Below are positions 1-13,000 of a DNA stretch of 64,000 bases, piece after piece. A model generated the notes under the pieces. It was not told where the DNA came from, ran no database searches, and was given only the letters and a program-made list of their open reading frames with translations. The position numbers were made by a program, and so were the translations under genes. The first letter of the stretch is position 1; each line of letters starts with the position of its first letter. Location: assembly GCA_038380795.1 (NCBI GenBank), contig CM076267.1:18436001-18500000 (forward strand). The letters run 5' to 3'. Source of the stretch: Pyrocephalus nanus (taxonomy: Eukaryota; Chordata; Aves; Passeriformes; Tyrannidae).

Positions 1-1029
1 GTGCCATTGTTAACAGTGCTTATAGATTCTGCCCGTGTTAGAAGCTATGGGAGCTAAATGCACACAACAGTGTAAGAGGAGAGAGTCAGTAATGGCTCCC
101 AGGTCCACTGTAAGAGCACAGCTGCCAATTGCAACAGCTTCACAGAACTGAAAGTAAAGACACAGTCAGAGTATTAAGCACAATTCTGAAGCCATGCTTA
201 TTAGCAATATTACTGAAAAATATTTTTGTGAATGCCTGTAATAGCAAATGCGGGTTTTAGGCATTTTACTAGCAAGAAGTATAATAAAAGCTAAAAAAAA
301 ATCCGCCAAAAAATCATTGTCACAGGTCCCCGCAACAAGTAATTTTTATCCTATTTAGCAAAAAAAAAACCCACAAAAGGGATATAAATCATCCATGAAA
401 AATTTTGAAATCAAATGACTCCTAAAGAAGTGGGATAACATAAGATATTAAAGAAAAGGACAATCCCAACTTTCTGACTGAGGAGATGGACACATAGGCT
501 ATTTTTATTCCATAACCCAGTCCTTCCAAATTATGATCTTACTCTGAAGTCCAATCAGTATTACACCACTTGGAATTCATCTCAAGTACTTCATATTTTA
601 TGATTTAAAAAAAAAAAATTAAATACAAAGTATGCTGAAGAGAATTTTTTACAACTTGCTTATTCATCCTTTACAGCATATGTAACCTTAAACACTTCTC
701 TTTTAATGCATTTATAGTTCTGCTACTTTGTTTTCAAAATCCTCCTTTCATTCTTTTTGAGAGTCGGAGATTTGACAAAGGGAAAAGCCTTTTAATTGCT
801 CCAAACTACCCAATTTATATGAAGTAAGTAAATTAATTTATTAGCTCTCTAGTCAACCCTGACAGCCCTAATGATTGCAGCAAGCATTCGCACATGCAAG
901 ATTTGGAAGGACCAGGTCAGTAGTATAACTGACACAAGTTACTTAAAAACAGCATGAGGGCAGAAACATTTATTTATCTATTTATTTATTTATTTATTTA
1001 TTTAGTCATGGAGCTACTGTGGGACATAC
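1..1029 (-). other. GRB14: GRB14 intron 9, partial
   Basis: This is non-coding AT-rich sequence downstream of the exon 9 donor. I looked on the minus strand for the next GRB14 exon (BPS region) and did not find it. It contains short A-runs and a TTTA microsatellite at 969-1004. Confidence 0.85.
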
Positions 1030-4000
1030 CATAGATGATAAATTCAAAGGGCTGCAGCCACTTCTACCGTGATATGGTTGCATGTAATTCTGATACAGCT
1101 GCATCCCATACTAAAACCAGAAAATAACATGGTTAGCATTTTAAATTATAAACTTAAGACAAGTAAGCTTTTTTTTTCAGATGTAAAAGATAACACATTC
1201 TTTTCTTCACCATTAAAACCAGAGACAAACACTGCTAGGATAAGGAAATGTACATCATCATTTTTCCTCCTGCCTTTATAAGTGTATGCTCTGCATTAAA
1301 TACTACTCACTTAATATGCCAACTTACCTATTCCTATTTTGTCATAGACACATTTTAAAAACACTGAAGTTCCCTTCTTTTGTATTCTTTTTGCTTTGTT
1401 CAATATTCAACAAACTCACTGAATCCAACATGTTGCACAGAAGTATATGCTTAATGTTAAATATTTTCAGGAATGGGGCATCATTTCATCCCCTACAAAC
1501 CTCCCAGCAATTTGGTCTCTCTCTGTTCATAGGGATAAATATAAATAAGCTTTCAGAGTACAAAACTGATATTGTTATTGCATGGAAACCTAAAATTGTT
1601 ACTTCCTTATTGCACAGCATCAAAATATCACACACTCAGCTTCAGCGAGAAGTTAACTCACACAGAAAAATTACCTTAAGCAACCTAATTGCAGTCATCC
1701 AACAGGTCCTACTTTGTTCATCATCTGCACAGAGCTGTTTCAGGTCTCTGGTTCCTCCTGATTTGTTAGGCTAGAAGGCCACAGCACATTTTTTTTAGCA
1801 TTAATGCATATCTTGAAGATAATACCTGTTGAAATAAAAGCCACTAATTCTCCTATTTTATAATAGACAGCTGAATATTGTTTTCAAAAACCTTAAAGAA
1901 ACTTAAGCTTACCTAAAGACTGTGGCTTGCTTTAATATGTATCAGAATAATAAGCTTGTACCTTAAAGCAGAATCCATAGTTTGTTGGTGCTCCAGAAAT
2001 CTTTTTGCCTGTTAAAGACATGTACATATCACTATTGCTGAATTCACAGAAAAACTGCAGATGCCTTGGCTCCTAAAAAGAAAAGCAATGTAATACAGTT
2101 AGACTACTTTTAGCCAGCCTCTCTAAACAAGAAACTCGGAAGAGAAATTAATTATTGTGTTCCAAAATACAGTCTTACATACTGCAGTTTTAACTGTGAC
2201 ATCATGAAATCTAGAAAGAGGCAACTCAATATTAATTTTATCATGTAGAGAAAAAAACAACAACAAACTACTTAAAGAGTTTATTCTTCTTGAGAGGGAA
2301 AACCAACAAACTAGAAATTATATAATTTTTGGGATACCTTCTACTAAATTCAAGCCATAATAATACTAGATTAGGAGTCAAATTTTGAGAACAATATGCA
2401 TTTCAAAAATCAAAATAAAATATACTTCCACAATCTGAAAAACAACATACTGTAATAATTATGGCACAGTACTATTCCTAACCATTATCTCCACCAGCTA
2501 AGGTTAATTATCTTAAGGAACCAAACAAAAGACATTTGCTGAAGTATACAAAACCAGCTCAATGAATACCCTGGCATTAATTACAGCAAATTCAGAACAA
2601 GAAAAAATATTGTTTTAAGTAGTTTAGCTACTTAAAAAAGGTGTCTCAACTCCAACGTTTAATATGATAAGATTTAAAGTACCACCATGAAAAATTTGAA
2701 CTAGTAGAACAAAAAACTGTCCACTGACAAATTTTGAGAACTTCCAAAGTCATCCTGTAAAAATTTCTAAGTTTAGATAATCAAGTGCTATATTCACTTT
2801 TCAGAGCATCTACTCATACTTCAGAATTTTAACTGGTATTTGAAAATTCATTTTAAAAGAGTACTCTGTTAACTGATTGGAAAAATAACCAGAATGAAGC
2901 AAACTTGTCAGGCAAAAAGAAAGTGCAGTTTCTAAGACAACACTTTCCCAATTTTATACCTCATTCTCTCTCTAGAGTTTATCTATAATAAACTGATTTT
3001 TTTAAATTACTATAAATTATTTGGTTATAAAATTTTTTTATTCTTACAACAAATGACAAATAAATACATCTTTGCTCTGACCTCATAGTTCTCACTCTCT
3101 TTTTTCTTCCTCCCTTACCTTAGAAGTACCTTTAGTAGAAAAATAAAGCCCAGATCTTCTCAAAAGAAAGTACAATTTTTTCCATGATTTTTTTCCCTGC
3201 TCCTTTGCATGCAAATAACCATGAATCTCAGGATACGTGCTGGAGCTTAGGAACATCTGAAAGAAAATATCAGACCTCCATTTCTCTTTTCATCCAAAAC
3301 CAGCTCTCTGTTTCATTAACATACACAGGACTAAGGGGAATAAACCCGTAAATATACTATCACACCACAGTAATTCAATTATGATTGCATCTAATCCCAT
3401 TAACAGTGCCTCTGATTTAAAGCATGTAGAATGTTACACAACTCCAAGGTATGCTAAGCAAGTTACATATTTATATGGAACATATGGTTTGAAATGAGAG
3501 CATTACTTCTGCAATATGTTAACTAAAGCAACAAAACCAGTGTAAGAAGTACTGATCCTATGCCTCAGACCCTATTTATATAAAACTGCTAATCAATGCT
3601 ACCAACAGAAGAAAAAAAAATATCCCTTCCCCAGCCCCATGTTACAAACCAGAGAAGAGAATTTATCTTGATTTAAAATTATTCAAGCAAACCACAAACT
3701 CTGAATCACAAATCCATGGAGGTCAGGCATTAGTTTTCAAAAGGAGGGAGTAAAGGTCTCAACACCTGAAGTGGTACTGAAGTTAGAGCTTTAGTTGAAC
3801 CAAAACCAGAGAGACTGAGCCAGTCCTCAAGACAGGTCCTGCTTCTACTCAAGATACTCCGTGGCTTCTCTTCAGCCATTTCAATGAGACACTGTCAGAG
3901 TGCAACACAGCTGTTATCTTGCTGAGGCTTAAAACACAGTTCTACTCAGTCTGCAAAAGTACCCACTGAAAGCTAGCAACCACGTTAACTTTATTCTAAT

Positions 4001-7000
4001 TCCTTGTAATGCGTTAATTTTTATCATTCTTCTTCCAATAAAAATACTCAGAACTGTTACTCCAAACATATTAACCCAGAATTCTTCAATGTCCATATAT
4101 ATGCAAGGGAATCTGTGTTACTGCCAAGGTCTTCAAAGGACCTTGCCCCAGGCTGGCCTGTGGTATCACAAATACTATCTAGGCTTACACAGAGGTAGGG
4201 ATCAAAGGGGTTTCTGTTTGATATCTGCAGTTTTCATGGCTGAATTTTCTTCCTATCCACTGATATTTCCAGAAAATCTGATTTGAGGAATGAAGCAACA
4301 GATTACAAGGCAAGAGACAGATTGGCCAATACCGGACTGCAGCAGAATGAAAAAGTGAACGTGATTTTGGAAGTACACCAAGTTCTGTGGCCACTAAATA
4401 ATGCAAACTAACCAAGATACATAAGGTTTCTTTGACATTGATTGTTTTCCTGCCTTGCAGTGAGATGCATGAATGTACCACCTGCAGACCAACCTGAGCT
4501 GCTGTGAATGAAGTACCATGGGCAGGCTCTGCTGGCCAGGTCAGTGCCTTAGCCCACAACCAGGAATATGCTATGAGCAGCTCCACTGCTATTCATCCAA
4601 ATAGTTAAATTACAGCAAAAATAGGTACATCTATCTACATGTGCTGCTGGCACACAGCTGTCTGCAAATGTAGTTTAAGCTATTTTAGCCACATTGAAGC
4701 AGACGGGTAGGTCTTGGTAGGCGTTCCAGCCTGTTAATCTTCCCATTTGCCACATATTAACAGGTTCACTGGTGGGGAATATAAAGGCTGAATTGAAAAA
4801 GTATACAATTCACAAACAAAGTCAAATGGAAGCTTTAGGATAATCTAAAAGAGTCAATGTATGCAAAAAACAAAAGAGCATCTTTTTAGGTTTTAATATC
4901 TCTGCTGAAGCTGAAAGGAGTGGTTGGCTTCCTGCCTGCACAAGTGTCTTCCCCAGGATTCCTGCCATAAGAGCTTCAAATCAGAAATTCTGTCATGAAA
5001 AACACTTTTCTTACTCAGCAGACCAAAGTCGAGGAGCAATACAATGCTAAGCTTCAACAGTAACTGTTGTACCCAAGCTATCAATTAAAATAAAGTAGCA
5101 ATAATGCTAGGAAAAAGGCAATCCTAAATCCATCTTTTCCTTTCCAAGACAGCTGAGGACTTTGTGAGAAAATAGAACATGAACAAGCTGTAGTCAAAAC
5201 CATTAACTGTCAGAAAGATGAGCAGTAAAAATATTTCAGAGTGAGAACTGAATGTCTGTAATAAATGCCAAAAATGAACGATAGTAGAAAAGATACCTTC
5301 CTTGGGGTTCTTTTGTTGCAAGTGTGTTTTGGTCAGGTTTTTTGTGGCTGTTTTGGTTTGTTGTTTTGGGTTTCTTAGTGGAGGTACATGCAAATTTACT
5401 ATAGAAGGGAACAGATCCCTGTTTATGCAGATAAGAGGTAATTTTTATAGGACAAAAATAAGAAAAGTCTTCAATATTGGAAGAAAAAGGGAGAGTTAAA
5501 TGATGGTATGCTGCAGACAGGGATTAGTGGTCACACAATATGCAGAAATAAACTTGTACTCCTTGCACTCTCTTCCTCACAGAGTGAAATATATAACATG
5601 ATATGTAGAATGGTGTCAAATGCCACCATGTCTTTCAGATACTAATACATGACAGCACCAAGGACTCAATTACCATTTGATTAGCTGTAATACCAACTAA
5701 TTTAAAACCAATCCAAATATAAAACAAAGCAATTAAATGTCTTTTTTTTTAAATAAACCTAAACAAATAAATAAAATATCAAATCATTAAGAAAGTGAAA
5801 AAAACCAACAGAACGGGAAAAAATTGCAGTTCTCAGATGAATACAGTAATAAAAACTGCAGAAATCATGCGCCACTGAATGCAATAAAGATTGAGAGCTG
5901 CACTCCTAACTATACAGCTTATTTGTCTGCATCTTTAACATTTTCAAGGAGAGAATGGTTGCAGAAACAGGAACATCTGCTAAGGTGGATACTTCTTGAG
6001 CATTTACAAAGTGTTTTGAAGAGTTAAAGAAGCCATCATTATCCTAAGACTTTGTGAATCAATTCGAATTTGATGACTGATTTCTTCACAGACGTGAGAC
6101 AGCTGGCCACAATCCAGACCAATGCTACTGGGAATAAGCTGGATTTTACCCTGAACCTGCTGAGAAATTTTGGGGGCATCAAGTAATTCTAGTGAAGAAC
6201 TGATTCTGATTCTCAGTATTGTCTGCTATAGACTTCAGTGAACCTGAGGAGTTAAAACCAGGAGAAAAGCCAACAAAACCTAGAGTGGAAGATGGAGAAA
6301 GGCAACAGGCAGATTAAAACAACATCCAGGAGACTGACAAGAGACTGCAATTCAGTGCATGGCTATTTCAGCTCGAAGACTGGAATGGTGGAGTCAGGTG
6401 AAAAACTAGCCAGGGACAGAGAGACTTTATATGGCAGAGTGATTAAAGACATTAAAGCTTGGCTCTTAATAATAATAATCTTAAAATCTTCATGCTACAT
6501 TCATTTCTTGACATATTTTAAAGCATTCAATTTGCAAAAATAACCTGAAGCAAGTTCCAAATGATCCATATTGCCTAGCACTAGACATGTACAGAGTGTT
6601 GTGTCTCAGAGCAGCTATACTGTAATCAATACAGTGACACACTTCTTTTTTAGGCTAAAGATCTTCACAGCAGTGATTAAACCTCTCTCTTTGGTATACA
6701 CAGACATTCAGTATACCCCAGACATAGTATTTTTACTTAGCACATGCTAAATGGATAAGAGACAGGTGACTTCTTTTTGATTTTGTGGCTTTGTTCTATA
6801 AAGATGCTCTGATTTAAGGTCATCAGCCAAAATACTCACTCTCTTACTTTCAGTGAAAGTCAAGAAAAACATACTCGAAAAACATTTTACTTGCTTACAG
6901 CTCAATCCACAAAAAGCTGTAATAGTATCAGAGTGATTTTTTAATCACTTGTAAGCACTGAGTTGTTAAAACTAATGTCTCTCTTGATACTTGACTAAGC

Positions 7001-10000
7001 ACATCACAAATAATAATGCAAGCCCATTAACTTGTCTTAATGAGAGTTTCCAAGGAAATAGTGACTCACTGTAAACAATTTACCCAACAGCTTCTGCTGA
7101 AACATGCACAACGGCTGCACAATCCACCAAGGTATTCTCTACTTTGTGCCTCCTAAGTTTTATTTGATGAAATACAATTAAGCAAATAATACAACATAAA
7201 AGAGCAACAAAGGAGAGTTTGCAACATATTTTCCAAGCTATCAAAATGGTAAGTAACTAGATATATTTAGAATTGTTCTTAATCTTACCCAGAAGCTCTG
7301 CACACATTCTAGATATCACAATATGGGCTTAATGAAGTTCTGTGCAAGAGTATATGGCAAACCATTCCCTTATAAAAGTATTATTTTTTTCAAATGACCA
7401 AATTATATTTGAAAGAAAAAAATATAAATTTATATTAATACAGGGGACAGGATTTTCTAAATTAAATGAAATAGACTACTAACTATTTGTTACTTAGGTA
7501 GCAAAAGTTTTCAGTAGATATGCAGTACTTCTGAAATTACAAAGATTTTATTTAGGTTTGTAAAAACGACTTTGAGATTCTAGTGTGTGTCAAATTTAAT
7601 TTCCAACATTTTTTACTACATTTGGGATAATCTTAACCTCTTGATTAATATTCATTTTTATAAGGATACAACTATTCAATATAGAGAAATCCTTTGAGAA
7701 TTACTTCTTTAAAATGTTTTCATTTACTGGTGGATGCTAAGGTAGACTTTACTGTATAGATTTTTTAAAAAATGCAATTTCTGTTTCTTTTACTTCTACC
7801 TTAAATATCCTGTGTTGCCTTTCCAGTTATTCTTGATCACCAAAACTCATACAGAGTGTTGTTGTCTTAAGACCAGTGGAAGTTCTTCTTCTATTATTTA
7901 ATTTTTCTAGTGACAAGCAAACAAGAGTGATGTGCATGCTTCCACCTTTATTACTCATTTTTCCCCCCTTTGAAAGTAAGACGATGATCCCTGATACGGT
8001 CATTCTGTATTATCACTTCATTATTCTCACTGTAAATTAGAATCTTGTGTCTGCTTAAAAGATGACTAACACTGAGTGACCTACCATAATTTTTTTTGAA
8101 GGCTACAGTAGCCTTCAAGCTAACAAATCATACTAGTCAGTCTAAATTTTCTACATGTTAAGTTTAACCATTTAGCTCTTTTTTATATCCATTTGTATCA
8201 CATTACAAGTTCTTCAGTATTCTACCATAGCCTTCTGCTAAGTATGTGCTGAGTACTGCAACACTTTTTAAGGAAAAAGGGTCTTTCATCTAAAATACCC
8301 AATAAAGGCATTTAATGTTTTCACTGCATTTTGTCTGTTTTGGTGCTTCTTGATTGTGAGACAATGTGCAAGTTTGCCTGGAAAGGACTAACATTTCGTA
8401 TCTCATAAGGAAAAAAGTTATTAACCATGTTTTGAGTTATTCAAAACAGAGCAACAGATCCAGTAGCAACAAAGAACTACGCTCACACAACACAGACAAT
8501 GGGAAATTCTGAGTTATGCTGGCTCATCTTCATTGAGGGGTTACATACCTGTAATATCCCAGAGTGGCTCAGAGCAGCATTTGTCTCACTTGGAAAAGAT
8601 ATCATATGATCTGGAAAAAAGTTCTATAACAACAAAAATTTGTATGAAAGTTCTGTAAAAATAAATATAAAACTTTCTATCTCTTTTGGATGTCCAATTT
8701 AAGTTCTCAGTGCAGTGCAAGACACTGCAGATTCCTTGATCCAATAATTTAAGCTTACCTTAATGTCATCCCAGAATTTGTGACACCCTATATATTATTT
8801 GCTGAAAAACTTAGAATTTCGAGAAAACATCAGTAGTCTCTGGAATAGAATTTTCAGACAGCAGTGCAAATCATATTGCAATATTTGGGCCTTAAGTGTT
8901 GTTTTTCTGGTAGTAATTTCTATTGCTGTTGACACACAACTTGCCTAGGGATTCAACATACTACAAAGTAGGGAGGATATATACCAATGTGCTGAAAAGT
9001 ATATTGTTTTTTATTGTTTTTGTTACACTAGAAATAAAATAAAATTTTAAAAAAAGACAGTAAAAAATTTTGGAATAACTTCCATTAATATATAAGAATA
9101 AGTCTTAGTGGGTTTTAATTTTCCACTTTGTATGATATGAATTAACATAAAAATCTGACTACATCAACATGATGGGATTAAAAAGTCCACATTTAAAATG
9201 CCAATTTCATTATGAAGAAAGCTCAAGACCTGCAGCTGAGGAGCTCAATACAGTCATGCAGATATGAACCAGACAAGGGTTTGACCATCACAAATAATGT
9301 TCTCTCAAGGCCTGGAGAAGACTGAAGCTAATATTCCCTTGGCCACCCAATGCCCACTTTTAGTAACACTGAATTACTGGTAGGCTTAATTCATATAAAT
9401 TTATTCTGATAAAGAATTCTTGCTACACCTGAGACTACAGTGCTCAGAAGAATCACTCAGCAGGAACAGCAAGAACTCTGATGAGCTACAGCTGCTGACC
9501 CTAGTTATAGCTGCATGCCTGCCACACTCCATAGCTGGTTCCACTCACTGGTTAACCAACACATGAACTCAGTCTTTGGAGGCAACAGGCAGAAACCAAT
9601 GCATAGGAAGTCCTGGATGAATATAAGGAAAAATATCTTTATTGTGAGGGTGACTGTGCACTGGAACAGATGGCCTGGAGAGGTTGTGGAGTCTCCCTCA
9701 CTGGAGATATGCAAGAACTGCCTAGACACAATCCTGTGCTATGTGCTCTAGGATGACCCTGCTTGAGCAGAGAGGCTGGACCAGATGGCCCTGGTCCCTT
9801 CCAACTTTACCTACTTTGTGATTCTGTGAAAGCTTCTTTACTAACTATAGACTGGTGTACTGATATCTCCATGTGCGGGGAGTACATGATTTGTCCAGAG
9901 ACACATAGGTGAATCAAATAAAAATTCTCTCAGATCTCTTATATTTTTTGGTATCCTTATATTTACCTTCTTATCCTTTTCATAGGTAGATAATTTGAGT

Positions 10001-13000
10001 TCCCTTCCACTTGTTACCTTTTCAGCCCTCACACATTTCTGTTGTTTCTCCCTTTGACATCTGAAACGAGCTGGCTTTATAAGAGAGAGCATTAGGAGTG
10101 GTCCAAATACACCATGCACTCAAGCAACCAGATGGTTTCTCCTGCTGAGCCAGGACTGCTTCCATGGCCTTTGCCATCAGCCAAAGTCTGACTCAGCAGT
10201 ATTAACCTTTGGCAACAACTCATCTCTTCTCTTTCCATTCCTTATGTACACTTACTTTGGCTTCACTTGCACTTACCCCTAATAGGTTATGGCTGCTCAT
10301 GGCCTTTTGTGTCAGTTGTCATTTAGCTGCAGCTGGGAAAAGCTGCCAGTGGGCAGCACTGGGCCATAATATTCAATCTGCACTTGAACAATAAAATCAT
10401 CTTTGCTACAGGTACCTCTCCTCACATTGCTGTTTTGTTGTCACTTGACGAAAAGTTCACTCAATTGCAAAAAATTTATTTTGTTGCAGGTCCCCGTGCA
10501 ACAAAGTTAAACCCATTGCTGACCCTTTCACCCCCAAACAATAAAATATTGAACATGGATGTTTTACAATTGCAACAAAGGGACTGGCCAACAGTTATAT
10601 GCACTACAATATATTCCCATATTTCATATATTCCCTCTCAGTAATTCCTTTTGACTCACATTACACTAACAACTTTACACTCTGCCTTTCTCTGTGTAAC
10701 AGAAAAGACTATTTTGTCTTTGCATTGCTTCACAGATATAATGTTAGGACTTACCAGGGGATTTTTAAAAAACTCATACTTGGCATAATTTTTTCTAAAA
10801 TACAGCTTGGTCTCCTCTTCCATTACCCAATTTGATTGAACTTCCATCACTAATTCATGGTCTTCTATAGCTCTTCCTGTAAAAAACACAAACAAATTTT
10901 AAAAACCAAACAACCAAACAAAAAACCCAAAAGCAAATATCAAGCTCATGAGTAGTAGAAGACAAAGAACTCTCATGATCCACAGATGAAGTGGAGCAAA
11001 GTTAAACTTCCATTGAATTTGACTCATTTTTCATTAAATTTAACTAATACGTGAGACATAGATTAAAGATGTTATATGAAAATCACATTTTTAACCAGAT
11101 TAAATGAAGTAAATAAAACCATAAAGCAATTCAGTGAACAAAAAATATCCCAAAAAGAAAGAAAGAAATGTAAGCATTTTAAAATCTTGTACAGGCTTCG
11201 CTACTCCAAAACACACTCTTTAGATGCAAGGACAAAGAAACCCTAAAGAACTGATGGTCTTACTTAAAACTACCTTTTTTTTTTTTTTTTTTTTTCCAGC
11301 TTTATAGAGAGAAAGTGCTCCTCTGGGATGACATTTAAAACTCTTAAATGGCATTGTGACATTTAAGAAAACACTATTTCCTCAAGACTTACTTCTTGGC
11401 AGAAAAATAAGACATTCTGCATCACCCCAATGGATGGGTAAGGATGCTGGTATTTCTTCATTTTTAAGGTGTCACATCAGAGAACATTTTACAAGTGAGT
11501 CAACTTACTTTGCTGAATGAACTGGAACACTGAGTTAGCGCCCTCTAAAACACAGACATGTAATCAAATCCCTAAATGTTGACATGAAAAAGCTGTACTT
11601 CAGTTTAGGTAGATCATTTTTCTCTTCTAGACTGGAGATTTTCTACCTTCCTTTCTATGGTCTTTATTATTACTATCTCTAACATGAGAAGTAGATCTTA
11701 CAACCCAAAACAGTCTCCTTAACTATGGAAAGTAACTAATGCACATAAAAGAAGATTTAATATTGAAGTGCATGACACCTTCTGGGTAGCCTCCTCTCTG
11801 GCCACCTATCAAGGAAAAAAGTTTAAACTAAATAAAAATCATAAAGCCATTCCTCAGTATTATTGCATAGGTAGTGCTTTACGAGCTTTCCCACAGGCTA
11901 CCTAAGAGAACGCAGAGAGTGAAATCAAAATGAGAGACTGAAAGACATCAATGATCTGCCTACTCAATGATCTGCTCCTACTCAAAGAGGAGCCCTAGAA
12001 CACGTGTTCAGCTGCAGAAGCAAATAGAAAAGTGTTTACAGTCAAAACAAAAATTTCTCAGTATAAAAGGAAAAAATTCAGGATGAAGACAGTACTTCCC
12101 TTGAAAAGGAGAACAGTTATGGCAAACTGTTCTGTTTTCAGAGCCTGCCTTGCACAGGGGAATTGCACTAAAAGTATAGGACTCCTAGCACCAAGGTACC
12201 TGGCATAATCCAAATCTAGGCATGTTTCAGCTGTCCTCAGTAATCTTAGACAAGATGAAAAACATTAAAAAATTTATTTTAATTCAATACGTTAAGACAA
12301 AGAGGACACATACCAGAAACACGCAGTTCTGAAATATATTGTCATTTATAAGGCTGCAATAATTGTTAAACTTCAGATATTTAAAATAGCACCCAGGCTA
12401 CTGCAAAACTTTGGAGGTGGGGAGGAAATTTGAGCATCCCGGGTGACAAGGCATGGGCTGGGTGCAGTGTGGGTGCTCCATGGCAGGCAGACAGGGGTCA
12501 CCAGCCAATGCCCCAGGAAGCAGGACCACCTCACCTGCCCACTCGCCCTGAGCCAATTCTACCTGGTCAGCACCTGCCAGGCAATACAGCGAGGACACAA
12601 CCATGCTTAATGTTCAACAACAGAGCTCCACACCAAAGGGCATATATGTTTGTGAAAACTAAAATGTAGAGACTATGGGTCTCTGTTTTGGTTTAGGCGG
12701 CAGTTTTGCTGGGTTTCTTTTTTTCCCTTTTTAAACCTTCACAGTAGATACTTCCATGCAGAAATGAAGGCATAATACAGTGATGTAATTAATGTCTGTC
12801 TTGATTAAAAGTAGAATGCTGTGCTCAGCTCACTAAGATTCATGCAATTATATCTAATTCAGGAGTATTCAGACAGCTGTTAGATGTTAAAGAAAATGTT
12901 CACTAATTGATGGATGAATTATTAATCCACATCATACTGGAATTTACACAGACACACACTCGCTCACAGCTTTCATTCCGCTCATTCCTTTCATTACCAA

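Noticed and set aside
1286..1774. 162-codon plus-strand open frame
   Set aside because: It overlaps GRB14 exon 8 on the other strand and consists otherwise of AT-rich intron. Its translation has no recognisable domain.
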